From: Planosporangium flavigriseum
Lineage (GTDB): Bacteria; Actinomycetota; Actinomycetes; Mycobacteriales; Micromonosporaceae
Length of the DNA: 64,000 bases
NCBI RefSeq assembly: GCF_011947225.1
Contig: NZ_JAATVW010000002.1
Location: 310,001-374,000, forward strand
Reading direction: 5' to 3'
Shown: positions 35,281-43,171 of the stretch, in pieces
How the letters are laid out: the number at the start of each line of letters is the position of its first letter
How positions within the stretch are numbered: position 1 is the stretch's first letter
Position numbers and translations under genes: made by a program
The notes under the pieces: model-generated
Told to the model about the DNA's origin: nothing
The model's input: only the letters and a program-made list of their open reading frames with translations
The model's database searches: none

Positions 35281-35304
35281 GGCATACCTACTGGTAGGTA
35301 TGCC
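35281..35304. promoter_or_regulatory. 24-bp palindrome overlapping the crp promoter
   Basis: GGCATACCTAC-TG-GTAGGTATGCC has perfect 11-base arms. It is followed directly by TAGACT (35305-35310), a good -10 box, so the palindrome covers the expected -35 to -10 spacer. That is a position where a dimeric repressor would block transcription. It does not match the TGTGA-N6-TCACA Crp consensus. The crp leader also contains an 8-bp inverted repeat (35323-35352). Confidence 0.6.
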
Positions 35305-35375
35305 TAGACTGGCTCGCAGCAGGCGTTGCCCGTACACCCCCACCGGCAACGCACTTTGAGCGACAGAGGTGACGC

Positions 35376-36053
35376 ATGGACGAGGTACTTGCCCGAAGCG
35401 GGATCTTCCAGGGCGTGGACCCGGAGGCGGCGGATGTCCTCGTCAAAGAGATGGACACCGTCGAGGTCCGCAAGGGCGAGGTGGTCTTCAGCGAGGGCGA
35501 GCCGGGCGACAGCCTGTACATCGTGCTCTCCGGAAAGATCAAGGTCGGTCGGCGCGCGGCCGACGGGCGACAGAACCTCATTGCCGTAATGGGGCCGAGC
35601 GACATGGTCGGCGAACTGTCCCTGTTCGACCCCGGGCCACGGACGGCCACGGCGACCGCCGTCGTCGACACCCGCCTGGCCCGGCTGCGCAAGCAGGCCC
35701 TGCGCCCGTGGCTGACCAACCGGCCCGAGATCGCGGAGCAGCTGCTCCGGGTTCTCGCCCGCAGACTGCGCCGGACGAACGACGCACTCGCCGACCTGAT
35801 CTTCACCGACGTGCCGGGCCGGGTGGCGAAGAACCTGCTGCAGATGGCCGGCCGGTTCGGCACCCGGGACGGCGGGGTCCTGCGGGTGACGCACGACCTG
35901 ACCCAGGAGGAGTTGGCCCAGCTGGTCGGCGCCTCCCGGGAGACCGTCAACAAGGCCCTCGCGGACTTCGCGTCCCGCGGGTGGCTGCGGCTCGACGGCA
36001 AGAGCGTGATCATTCTCGACCCCGAGCGACTGGCCCGCCGCGCCCGCGTGTGA
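35376..36053 (+). CDS. crp: Crp/Fnr family cAMP-responsive transcription regulator
   Basis: A 225-residue regulator resembling mycobacterial Crp (Rv3676). The N-terminal cyclic-nucleotide domain (about 1-120) has the phosphate-binding block [18 protein letters not shown] near 86-103 and [17 protein letters not shown] near 45-61. The C-terminal winged helix (about 150-220) contains [28 protein letters not shown] lies about six bases before the ATG. A strong terminator follows. A complete adenylyl cyclase lies about 2.5 kb downstream (38504-42202). Confidence 0.93.
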   Translation: MDEVLARSGIFQGVDPEAADVLVKEMDTVEVRKGEVVFSEGEPGDSLYIVLSGKIKVGRRAADGRQNLIAVMGPSDMVGELSLFDPGPRTATATAVVDTRLARLRKQALRPWLTNRPEIAEQLLRVLARRLRRTNDALADLIFTDVPGRVAKNLLQMAGRFGTRDGGVLRVTHDLTQEELAQLVGASRETVNKALADFASRGWLRLDGKSVIILDPERLARRARV

Positions 36054-36083
36054 CGCACGCCTGAGCCGGACCACGATTTAACC

Positions 36084-36128
36084 GACAAGCCGGGCTGCTG
36101 GAGACGACCTCCAGCAGCCCGGCTTGTC
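36084..36128. terminator. Bidirectional hairpin between crp and azoR
   Basis: A perfect 20-base-pair stem (arms 36084-36103 and 36109-36128) with loop ACGAC lies between the convergent stop codons of crp and the azoreductase gene. Confidence 0.88.
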
Positions 36129-36141
36129 GTTGCGGCCGCGC

Positions 36142-36783
36142 TCAGACCGAGGCGGCGGCCCGCGTAGCGATGGCCTGGCCGTGCGCCCGGGCGGCCTCGT
36201 GCGCCTCGCGCAGCGACTGCTCGGCCAGCCCGCGCAGCTCCTCCATGGCCGGAACCACCGGAGCAAGGGTCAGCTCGGCCGCGACGACCTCGAGGTCCAG
36301 GCCGAAGACGTCGGCGAAGATGCGCTTCAGGTACGGGGTCGCGTGGTCCCAGCCTTCGCGGGGAGTGCCGGGGCCGTACCCACCTCCGCGCACGACGACG
36401 AGCACCGCGGGCCGCCCGGTGAGCGGCTGCTCACCCCCGGGACCCAGGCGCGGGTCGGCGATGAGCAGGTCCAGCCACGTCTTGACGTGCTGCGGAACGC
36501 CGTAGTTGTACAGCGGCACTGCGAACAGGTAGGAGTCGGCCTCGAGTAGCTCGTCGGCGAGGGAGGCGGCCAACGCGCGCGCGTCGTCCCGCTCGGCGGG
36601 GGTCGAGGCGCCACCGACGAGGCTCATCCAGGCGCGCGCGGGCAGCGGCTGCGCGCCGAGGTCCCGGCGAATCACGCTGGCATCCGGACGTTCGGCCTGC
36701 CACGCGGCCTGCACGGTGTCGGCGACTTGGCGGGAGAACGAACCGTCGGTACGGACGCTGGCATCGAGACGGAACAGGGTCAC
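36142..36783 (-). CDS. FMN-dependent NADH-azoreductase / quinone reductase (AzoR type)
   Basis: A 213-residue flavodoxin-fold reductase. Landmarks are TLFRLDASVRTDGSFSRQVA at the N-terminus (FMN phosphate loop), VPLYNYGVPQHVKTWLDLL near 92-110 and VVVRGGGYGPG near 135. It likely detoxifies quinones or azo compounds with NAD(P)H. The GTG at 36783 has AAGGAG five to six bases upstream. It is divergent from the MarR gene across a ~100-base region with dyad symmetry, the usual layout of a MarR-controlled reductase. Confidence 0.9.
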   Translation of the reverse strand: MTLFRLDASVRTDGSFSRQVADTVQAAWQAERPDASVIRRDLGAQPLPARAWMSLVGGASTPAERDDARALAASLADELLEADSYLFAVPLYNYGVPQHVKTWLDLLIADPRLGPGGEQPLTGRPAVLVVVRGGGYGPGTPREGWDHATPYLKRIFADVFGLDLEVVAAELTLAPVVPAMEELRGLAEQSLREAHEAARAHGQAIATRAAASV

Positions 36784-36814
36784 GAGGACTCCTTCGATGA
36801 GGGGATCGATGCTG

Positions 36815-36845
36815 GACAGATCATCTGTCGACCAGAACATCTGTC
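36815..36845. promoter_or_regulatory. Candidate MarR operator between azoR and marR
   Basis: GACAGAT-C-ATCTGTC (36815-36829) is a perfect 7-base dyad. A further ATCTGTC half-site follows at 36839-36845. The cluster lies in the shared upstream region of azoR and marR, close to both starts. Confidence 0.6.
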
Positions 36846-36873
36846 TAACAGCCATTCATTCCCGCATCCGATC

Positions 36874-36879
36874 TAGCAT
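36874..36879 (+). promoter_or_regulatory. Putative -10 box, leaderless start of marR
   Basis: TAGCAT with a six-base spacer to the ATG at 36886. The candidate operator lies 29-60 bases upstream of it, overlapping the expected -35 region. Confidence 0.5.
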
Positions 36880-36885
36880 GGACGC

Positions 36886-37440
36886 ATGGTGCCCAAGGTC
36901 ACGCCCGCTGCAGGGGACGACGAAGCCGACTTATGCGGCGTACTCGACGCTGACCTGGGGTGGGCGCTGGGAGTTCTCTTCCGCTCGTACCTGAAGATCA
37001 CGAATGCGATGCTGGCCGATCTGCCGGGCGGGCCACGGGGCTACCAGGTCCTCGCCTCGGCCGCCGGCGATCGGGCGGGCACCCAGCTCGCCCTCGCGCA
37101 GCAACTCGGGGTCGACCGCACCGTCATGACGTACCTGCTGGACGATCTCGAACGGGCGGGCCTGGTCGAGCGCCGGCCGGACCCGGCCGACCGGCGCGCC
37201 CGCCGGGTCGTGACGACCGACCGGGGTACGGAGCTCCTGGCCCGGCTGACGCAGCGGCTCCGGCAAGCCGAGGAGCATCTGCTCGGTCCCCTGGAAGCGA
37301 CGGACCGGACAGCGTTCCGGGAGCTCCTGCAGCGCGTGGCCACCCAGATCGACTGCCTGGACCCGGCGCCGGACGCCTGCGCCGTGGTCGAGGAGGTACG
37401 CGACGCGCCCATCCCGGCCCGCCGTCGCGTACGCACCTGA
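36886..37440 (+). CDS. MarR-family transcriptional regulator
   Basis: A 184-residue winged-helix regulator. The DNA-binding part is TQLALAQQLGVDRTVMTYLL near 66-85, and the wing and effector region is LVERRPDPADRRARRVVTTD near 94-113. It has unusual extensions of about 20 residues at the N-terminus and ~30 at the C-terminus. It is divergent from an azoreductase with shared dyads, so it probably represses that gene and itself, responding to an electrophile or quinone. That target is inferred from layout. Confidence 0.88.
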   Translation: MVPKVTPAAGDDEADLCGVLDADLGWALGVLFRSYLKITNAMLADLPGGPRGYQVLASAAGDRAGTQLALAQQLGVDRTVMTYLLDDLERAGLVERRPDPADRRARRVVTTDRGTELLARLTQRLRQAEEHLLGPLEATDRTAFRELLQRVATQIDCLDPAPDACAVVEEVRDAPIPARRRVRT

Positions 37441-37467
37441 CCTTCGCGTCGCGATCCAGAAGTCCTA

Positions 37468-38406
37468 CTAGTACGGGATCACGCGGGTGACGTCATCGTC
37501 GCCGGAGGCAACGGTCGACTCGTTGGACCGCGAGGTGGGTGTGTCGAACACCGGGCGGCGGACCGGCCTGGCCGGCCGGGCCCCGTCGAGCTCGAAGTCG
37601 AGCACGAACAGCGCGTCCCGCAGCTCCACCGCCGTCGGACGGCGGTGTTCGTCGTGCGCCAGTCCCGCGCGCAGCAGCGCCATCAACTCCGGCGGTACGC
37701 CCGGCACATCGGGGATCGGCTCACCGAACATGTCCACTGTGGGCACGAGGCCCGGGTTGACGTCGTCGCGCCAGCGGGGCGGCCGGCCGCGCATCAACGC
37801 GTACAGGGTGGCGCTCAGCGCGTACACGTCGGCGGCGGGCGAGGGCGGCGCGTACCGGAACATCTCCGGCGGCGCGTAGGCCGGCGTCAACGCGTCCAGC
37901 GTGATCGAGTGGTCGCGCACCTCGACCAGGACCGCCAGGCCGAAGTCGGCCAGTTGGGGCTCCCCGAACCGGGAGATCAGCAGGTTGGCCGGCTTGACGT
38001 CGCGGTGCAGCACGCCGAGGGCGTGCGCGTCGGCGAGCGCATCGGCGATTTTGACCCCGACGTCCCGGGCTTCGACCGGCGACAGCGGGTTGGTCTTCAT
38101 GCGGTCGGCGTACGAGGCCTCGCACAATTCCATGATCAGATACGGGTGGCCGTCCGCCGTCACCCCCGCGTCGAACAGGTCGATGACGTTCGGGTGGCCG
38201 GACATCCGACCGGCGGCGCGCGCCTCCCGTAGAAAACGGCGCTGGTCCAGCTCACTCTCCAGGCGCCGGTTCTCCACCTTGACCGCGACGTCCCGCCCGA
38301 TGGACTCCTGCACCGCCCGGTACACGGTGGCGTAGCCGCCCCGGGCCAGCACGGATAACCCGGTCAAGCCGGGCACCGTCGGCACGGTCACGCGGGCGTC
38401 GGTCAC
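37468..38406 (-). CDS. Soluble serine/threonine protein kinase
   Basis: A 312-residue Hanks-type kinase without a membrane span. The glycine loop is LARGGYATVYRAV near 21, with Lys in RDVAVKVE near 43. The catalytic loop is LHRDVKPANLL near 133 and the metal-binding motif is LADFGLAV near 152. The APE-equivalent is PAYAPPEMF, followed by ADVYALSATLYALM. A ~50-residue Pro/Ser/Thr-rich tail follows the kinase fold. The GTG at 38406 is chosen because TATTTT lies six bases upstream, and an ATG one codon earlier is possible. It lies next to the cyclase-ATPase on the same strand, which could be a substrate. Confidence 0.9.
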   Translation of the reverse strand: MTDARVTVPTVPGLTGLSVLARGGYATVYRAVQESIGRDVAVKVENRRLESELDQRRFLREARAAGRMSGHPNVIDLFDAGVTADGHPYLIMELCEASYADRMKTNPLSPVEARDVGVKIADALADAHALGVLHRDVKPANLLISRFGEPQLADFGLAVLVEVRDHSITLDALTPAYAPPEMFRYAPPSPAADVYALSATLYALMRGRPPRWRDDVNPGLVPTVDMFGEPIPDVPGVPPELMALLRAGLAHDEHRRPTAVELRDALFVLDFELDGARPARPVRRPVFDTPTSRSNESTVASGDDDVTRVIPY

Positions 38407-38412
38407 CATAGA

Positions 38413-38418
38413 AAAATA
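38413..38418 (-). promoter_or_regulatory. Putative -10 box, leaderless start of the kinase gene
   Basis: TATTTT on the minus strand with six bases to the GTG at 38406, in a locally AT-rich patch. Confidence 0.45.
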
Positions 38419-38431
38419 CGCCAGTCGGCTA

Positions 38432-38445
38432 GCGACATATGTCGC
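38432..38445. promoter_or_regulatory. Perfect 14-bp palindrome upstream of the kinase gene
   Basis: GCGACATATGTCGC lies 14 bases upstream of the kinase -10 box, where the -35 element would be. It is a candidate operator, and no regulator is assigned. Confidence 0.4.
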
Positions 38446-38503
38446 ATGGTTGCCACGGTCACCAACGTGATCGGCCTAACAGCGGTAGCCAAAGAAGGGC
38501 CAA

Positions 38504-41500
38504 TCAGGACAGCTCCGACAGTACGGCCTGGCTGGTCGCCCGCTCGGAAACCTGCTGCGTCGCCTGGGACTCACGGAGCGCGGCGGACGCCACGATCACC
38601 GCCTCGTCACGCTTGCCGACGGCGGCGAGCGCACGCGCCAACGCCCTCCCGGCATGGACCCGGCTACGGACGTCCTCACCCGGCGCCGCGACCGCGCGCC
38701 GCGACCACTCCAGCGCCTCCTCGTGGCGGCCCGCCGCGAGCAGCGCCTCCGCGTAGCAGGCGACCGCCTGCCGGCGCGGGAACAGCAGCGACGGCCCCTC
38801 CGCCGACGCCGCCACGTCCCGCAACAGGTCGACGGCCGCCGGCGCGTCCCCGGCCGCCAGGCGGGCGTTGGCCAGCAGTACCCGCGGGCCGACGTGGGCC
38901 GCCTCGAGCACGTCGTGCGGCTCGACGACGGCGAGCACCGCCCGGGCGTCCGCCTCCGCGGCGGCCGCGTCACCCTGCTCGACCGAGACAAACCCACGGA
39001 TCGTACGGGCCATGCCGATCAGCAGCGGATGGCCGGCCTTCTCCCCGTACTCCAGCGCGTCGGTGAGCAGGTCGATCGCGTGGGACTGTTCACCGAGCCC
39101 ACGCGCGATGACTCCGCGTACGACCAGCGCGAGGCCGCGCCCCCAGTCGTCGTCTGCCGCCGCGAAGTCCCGGTAGGACCGGCGGGCCTCCCGATCGGCC
39201 TCCGCCAACTCGCCCAACTCGGCCGCCGCGAACGCCTCGACCGAGCGCAGGGTGCCGACCGCCCAGGCCTCGCCCACGCGCTCACCGAACGGCAGGAACA
39301 CCCGGGCCAGCCGGCGCGACTCACCCAGCCGCCCGGCAAGCATGCGTACGAACGCCGTCGTGCCGCGCAGCCACGCCCGGCCGACCGGGTCACCGATCTC
39401 GGCGAAGCGCCGGGCCGACCGGCCGAGCGCGAGATCCGCGCCGGCGAAGTCCCCGCGGGTCGTGAAGACCCAGGCCAGGTTCTGCAGCGACCAGGCCTGG
39501 CTGCGCCGGTCACCGGTCTCGACGGCGACCTGGTACGCCGCGGCGAACCGCTCGCCGGCCTCCGCCAACCGCCCGGACAGGTAGTCGGCCATCCCCAGGC
39601 GGCGCATCGCCTCGGCGCGCTCGACCGGCCGGTTGGCCGCGGTCGCCGCGTCGAGCGCCTCCTGCCAGGTGACGTACGCCCGCTGCGGTTCACCCATCAT
39701 CCGGTACGCCCGACCGGCGAGCAGCAGAGCGCCGGCCCGGACGCCCAGCTCGTCCTCCGCGTTGGCGGCGATCTTCTCGGCGTACCCGAGCGCGTCGGCG
39801 GCCCGCCCGACCTGGAGCAGCGCACGGGCGTGGATGAGCCGGTCGGCCGGGGACAGCGTGCCGCCGGCCAGCGCCGCGGCCCGTTCGGCGTGCGCCGCGG
39901 CCTGGGACGGCTCACCGCTGACGAGCGCCTGCCGGGCCAGCCTGCCGAGCACGGCGACGCCGAGCGGGGCGACCGACCGTACGGCCGCGTCGCTGCGCAG
40001 CCCGACCGCGTCGGCGAGGGTCGTCACGCGCTCGGCGTGCTCGGCGACGAACGCGTCCGCAGCCTCTGCCGTCATGCCCACCCGGCCCGGCCGGGGCCGG
40101 CCGGGCTCGGGTCGCGCGGACGGCGCCGGGTCGGCCGCCCACCGGGCGAGCAGCGCATGCCGCTCCGCCAGGTCGGCCTTTCCGACGCCCGCGTACGCGG
40201 CCTCGCGCAGCAGCGGCGTCGCGAACGCGTACCCGCCCTTGACCTTGCGCAGCATGCGCCGTTGCAGCAGTTCCTCGACCGCCCGGGTCAGCTCCACGGC
40301 CGCCACGGCGGACGGCCGGCCGTCGGGCCGGCCCGCCCGTAACGCCTCGAGGGCCCCGGCGGGCACGGTGTCGCCGACCACGGCCGCGTCGCGCAGCACC
40401 GCGCGGGCATGCGGCGGCAGCGCGTCGATACGCGCCGCGAGAACCGCGGCGAGGTCCCGGGAGAGCAGGCGGCCGCCGAGCGAGCCGGGCGCGAGCCGCC
40501 AGGCCGAACCGGTGTTGGTCAGCAGCCCCCGCTCCTGCAGCAGCGCCACGAGTTCGGCGAGGTAGAACGGGTTGCCCTGGGCGGTGGCGAGCAGCCGGTC
40601 CTCGTCGGCCTGCGCCAGCCGGCCGTTTCCGAGGTAGTTGGTGAGCAGGCGGGCGGCGTCCGCACCGCGCAGCGGCAGCAGCGCGGTCACCTCCGCGTCG
40701 GCGAGCCGGTTGAGGATACCGGCGGTACGCATCAACTCGGGCCGTCCGAGCAGCAGCACGAGTACGGGGCCCGACAGCCCCGACAACGTGACGCCGAGCG
40801 CGTCGACGGTGTCCGGGGTCGCGTCGTGCAGGTCGTCGACCACGATCAGCAGCGGCTCCTCGGCCGCGAGGGCCGACAGCAGGTCGGCCACCGCAGCCGG
40901 GATCGCTTCAAGGTCGAGATCGTCGATCGGGCCGGCGCTGGCACCCCAGCCGCCACGGGTGCCCGCGGGCCCGGCCCACGCGGCCCGGTCGGCCGGGCCG
41001 CCCGGCTCCGAGCGCCCGGCCTCGCCGTACCCGATGAGCGTCAGCAGCAGGTCGGTGGCGAGCCGGGGTGGCTCCCCTGTTCCTGAGGAGGGCGCCCCTG
41101 TACCGGTATGGACCGAAAGAGAGGCGCCATCCTCAGCAAGAGGGGTAGTCGACCGCCGGCTGCGAGCCTGGCGCGCCAGCCGCTGGCCGAGGCGGCGCAG
41201 TCGCTCCTCGGCCTGCTCCCGGGTGGTCGGCGAGTCGCTCGGCAGGCCGATCGCGGCCCGTACGAGGTCGGCCAGGGGCGCCAGGCGCCGGCGCTCGCCG
41301 AACGCGGCGCAGTGCACCGAGAGCACCCGGGCGCCCGTACTGGGCGCGAAGCCGGCGACCTGGTAACCGGTGGCGAAGCGCTCCACCTCGGCGGCGAACC
41401 GGGTCTTCCCCAGACCCGCCTCACCGGTCATGATCAAGATTCGGGACTCTTGCCGGTCCACGACTTCGGCCAGCCGACCGGCGACGCGGCCGAGCTCGGT

Positions 41501-42202
41501 CTCCCGGCCCACGAACGGCGCCTCGTCCCCCAAACCGGACCGGGTGCCAGGCGCGTCGAGCAGGCCGAGCAGTTCGTACGCCTCGACCGGCTCCCGCTTG
41601 CCCTTCAGCCGCAGGGGGCGCAGGGTACGCCAGGACGCCACCCGCCGGGTCGCCGCCGCGGTGACGGAACCGGCGTAGACAGCGCCGACTGCCGCCGCGT
41701 CGGCCAGCCTCGCCGCGGTGTTCACGGTGTCACCGATGACGGTGTACTCCAGCGCGGCCTGCACCCCCGCGACGACCGCACCGGTGTTCAGGCCCACGCG
41801 CAACCCGAGCGGGGCGCCGCCACCGCGCTCGTCGTCGAGTACCCGCCGGACCGCCCGCTGCATCGACAGCGCGGCGCGGACCGCGCGCTCGGCGTCGTCC
41901 TCGTGCGCGACCGGCGCACCGAAGACGGCCATGATCCCGTCGCCGGTGAGCTTGTCGACGTGCCCGCCGAAGGTCTTGACCGAGCCGGCGAGGGCCGCCA
42001 GCACCCGGTCGGTGACCGCACCGACCCGCTCCGGGTCGACGTCCTCGGCCCACGCGGTGAAGTCGGACAGGTCACCGAAGAGAACGGTGACGATCCGGCG
42101 CTCCGCGGCCGGCAGGGTTGCGGCGGCCGGTAACGCCGAGCCGCAGTTGTGACAGAACCGCCCGCCGGGGACGGCGACGGTTCCGCACACGGGACAGGTC
42201 AC
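38504..42202 (-). CDS. Class III adenylyl cyclase fused to AAA ATPase and TPR-like region
   Basis: A 1232-residue signalling protein. A zinc ribbon opens it (CPVCG ... CHNCG, residues 3-21). The class III cyclase domain (about 35-200) has metal-binding Asp in FGDLSDF and TGDGIM, a substrate-selecting Lys in DKLTGDG and the transition-state Asn/Arg in IGDTVNTAARL, so it looks catalytically complete and ATP-specific. An AAA/STAND ATPase follows with Walker A TGEAGLGKTRF near 255 and a DDLHD Walker B near 450. From ~700 to the end are Ala-rich helical repeats of TPR type. There is no LuxR HTH. GTG start overlaps the MBL gene stop (GTGA at 42199-42202). A low-complexity insert near 353-378 coincides with a repeat-like sequence. 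Confidence 0.9.
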   Translation of the reverse strand: MTCPVCGTVAVPGGRFCHNCGSALPAAATLPAAERRIVTVLFGDLSDFTAWAEDVDPERVGAVTDRVLAALAGSVKTFGGHVDKLTGDGIMAVFGAPVAHEDDAERAVRAALSMQRAVRRVLDDERGGGAPLGLRVGLNTGAVVAGVQAALEYTVIGDTVNTAARLADAAAVGAVYAGSVTAAATRRVASWRTLRPLRLKGKREPVEAYELLGLLDAPGTRSGLGDEAPFVGRETELGRVAGRLAEVVDRQESRILIMTGEAGLGKTRFAAEVERFATGYQVAGFAPSTGARVLSVHCAAFGERRRLAPLADLVRAAIGLPSDSPTTREQAEERLRRLGQRLARQARSRRSTTPLAEDGASLSVHTGTGAPSSGTGEPPRLATDLLLTLIGYGEAGRSEPGGPADRAAWAGPAGTRGGWGASAGPIDDLDLEAIPAAVADLLSALAAEEPLLIVVDDLHDATPDTVDALGVTLSGLSGPVLVLLLGRPELMRTAGILNRLADAEVTALLPLRGADAARLLTNYLGNGRLAQADEDRLLATAQGNPFYLAELVALLQERGLLTNTGSAWRLAPGSLGGRLLSRDLAAVLAARIDALPPHARAVLRDAAVVGDTVPAGALEALRAGRPDGRPSAVAAVELTRAVEELLQRRMLRKVKGGYAFATPLLREAAYAGVGKADLAERHALLARWAADPAPSARPEPGRPRPGRVGMTAEAADAFVAEHAERVTTLADAVGLRSDAAVRSVAPLGVAVLGRLARQALVSGEPSQAAAHAERAAALAGGTLSPADRLIHARALLQVGRAADALGYAEKIAANAEDELGVRAGALLLAGRAYRMMGEPQRAYVTWQEALDAATAANRPVERAEAMRRLGMADYLSGRLAEAGERFAAAYQVAVETGDRRSQAWSLQNLAWVFTTRGDFAGADLALGRSARRFAEIGDPVGRAWLRGTTAFVRMLAGRLGESRRLARVFLPFGERVGEAWAVGTLRSVEAFAAAELGELAEADREARRSYRDFAAADDDWGRGLALVVRGVIARGLGEQSHAIDLLTDALEYGEKAGHPLLIGMARTIRGFVSVEQGDAAAAEADARAVLAVVEPHDVLEAAHVGPRVLLANARLAAGDAPAAVDLLRDVAASAEGPSLLFPRRQAVACYAEALLAAGRHEEALEWSRRAVAAPGEDVRSRVHAGRALARALAAVGKRDEAVIVASAALRESQATQQVSERATSQAVLSELS
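41068..41145. repeat. Repeat-like segment inside the cyclase gene
   Basis: These 78 bases align without gaps to the intergenic segment 58264-58341, about 52 identical positions by hand count. The best block is AGGAGGG-(C/T)-GCCCCTGTA, and AAGAG plus the terminal GGGG also align in register. In the cyclase frame it encodes the linker PLAEDGASLSVHTGTGAPSS and the residues after it. It may be a dispersed element captured in coding sequence. Confidence 0.4.
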
Positions 42203-43005
42203 GCTTCGTCCAACTCCCGGGACGACGAATGTGATTCCCGTCCCTGCTCACTTTCGATGTACGCCAATTGTGCCCGGACCGACAACTCGGCCGCGGGCCA
42301 CAACACCGGGTCGACCTCGGCATAGACGACCTGTACGAGCTCTTCGGCCGTCCGCGCGCCGGCCGACCGCGCCGCCCGTACCTGCTCCAGGCGGGCCAGC
42401 CGGTGCTCCAGGTAGTACGCCGCAGCAGCCGAGCAGTCGGCGAGCGCCGGCCCATGGCCGGGCAGTGCGGGTACCGGGCCCTGGGCCTGCAGCCGGCGCA
42501 GGCTGCCGAGGTAGTCACCGAGATCGCCGTCGGGCCAGGCCACGACGGTGGTGCCGCGCCCGAGGACGGTGTCGCCGGTGAAGACGACGTCCCGGACCCG
42601 GTAGCTGACCGAGTCACGGGTGTGGCCGGGCGTCAGGATCACCTCGAGGCCGGCGATCTCCCCGCCCGGCCGGCTCGGCAGCGGGTCGGCCCCGATGCAG
42701 TGCTCCGCATCGAGCCCGACCACCGGAACCCCGCCGAGCAGCTCGGACAGGCGCGCCGCGCCGTCGGTGTGGTCGGCGTGGCCGTGGGTGAGCAGGATGG
42801 TGTCGATCGGCGCACAGTCCGCGATCGCGGCCAGATGGCCCTCGTCGGCCGGGCCCGGATCGATGACCACGCGGTGTTCCGGGAGGACCCAGGTGTTCGT
42901 ACCGTCGAGGGTCATCGGTCCCGGATTGGGTGCGCGCAGCAGCGTGACCCAGCCGGGCAGCCCGTCGAGCAGCGCCGCCGTGGGCGCGGTCACATGGGTC
43001 ACCAT
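42199..43005 (-). CDS. Metallo-beta-lactamase-fold hydrolase (Rv3677c-like)
   Basis: A 268-residue zinc hydrolase. The metal motif is LLTHGHADHTDGA near 71-83, followed by a downstream His in ILTPGHTRDSVS near 125 and an Asp in VVFTGDTVLGRGTTV near 141. A C-terminal winged-helix-like helical part follows (TAEELVQVVYAEVDPVLWP). It is like the Crp-adjacent MBL protein of mycobacteria, and the substrate is unknown. The ATG at 43005 has TACCAT seven bases upstream. It overlaps the cyclase start. Confidence 0.88.
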   Translation of the reverse strand: MVTHVTAPTAALLDGLPGWVTLLRAPNPGPMTLDGTNTWVLPEHRVVIDPGPADEGHLAAIADCAPIDTILLTHGHADHTDGAARLSELLGGVPVVGLDAEHCIGADPLPSRPGGEIAGLEVILTPGHTRDSVSYRVRDVVFTGDTVLGRGTTVVAWPDGDLGDYLGSLRRLQAQGPVPALPGHGPALADCSAAAAYYLEHRLARLEQVRAARSAGARTAEELVQVVYAEVDPVLWPAAELSVRAQLAYIESEQGRESHSSSRELDEA

Positions 43006-43012
43006 GCTCAGG

Positions 43013-43018
43013 ATGGTA
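43013..43018 (-). promoter_or_regulatory. Putative -10 box, leaderless start of the MBL hydrolase gene
   Basis: TACCAT on the minus strand is seven bases before the ATG at 43005. Confidence 0.45.
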
Positions 43019-43171
43019 CGGCGACGACCGCCGTTTCCGTCCCAGGGTCATTCATAAGTCGTACATAAAGGCAGATATCGCAGCTATCCACCGGCTCGGG
43101 AAGCCCTTGACGCAGCGTTCGCCAATTGCTGCGCTGTGTGTACCAACGTCCCCGAGTCCCCCCAGGGGTGC

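Noticed and set aside
38654-40342. 562-codon plus-strand frame opposite the cyclase
   Set aside because: Antisense shadow without domains. The composition is typical of complementary frames.
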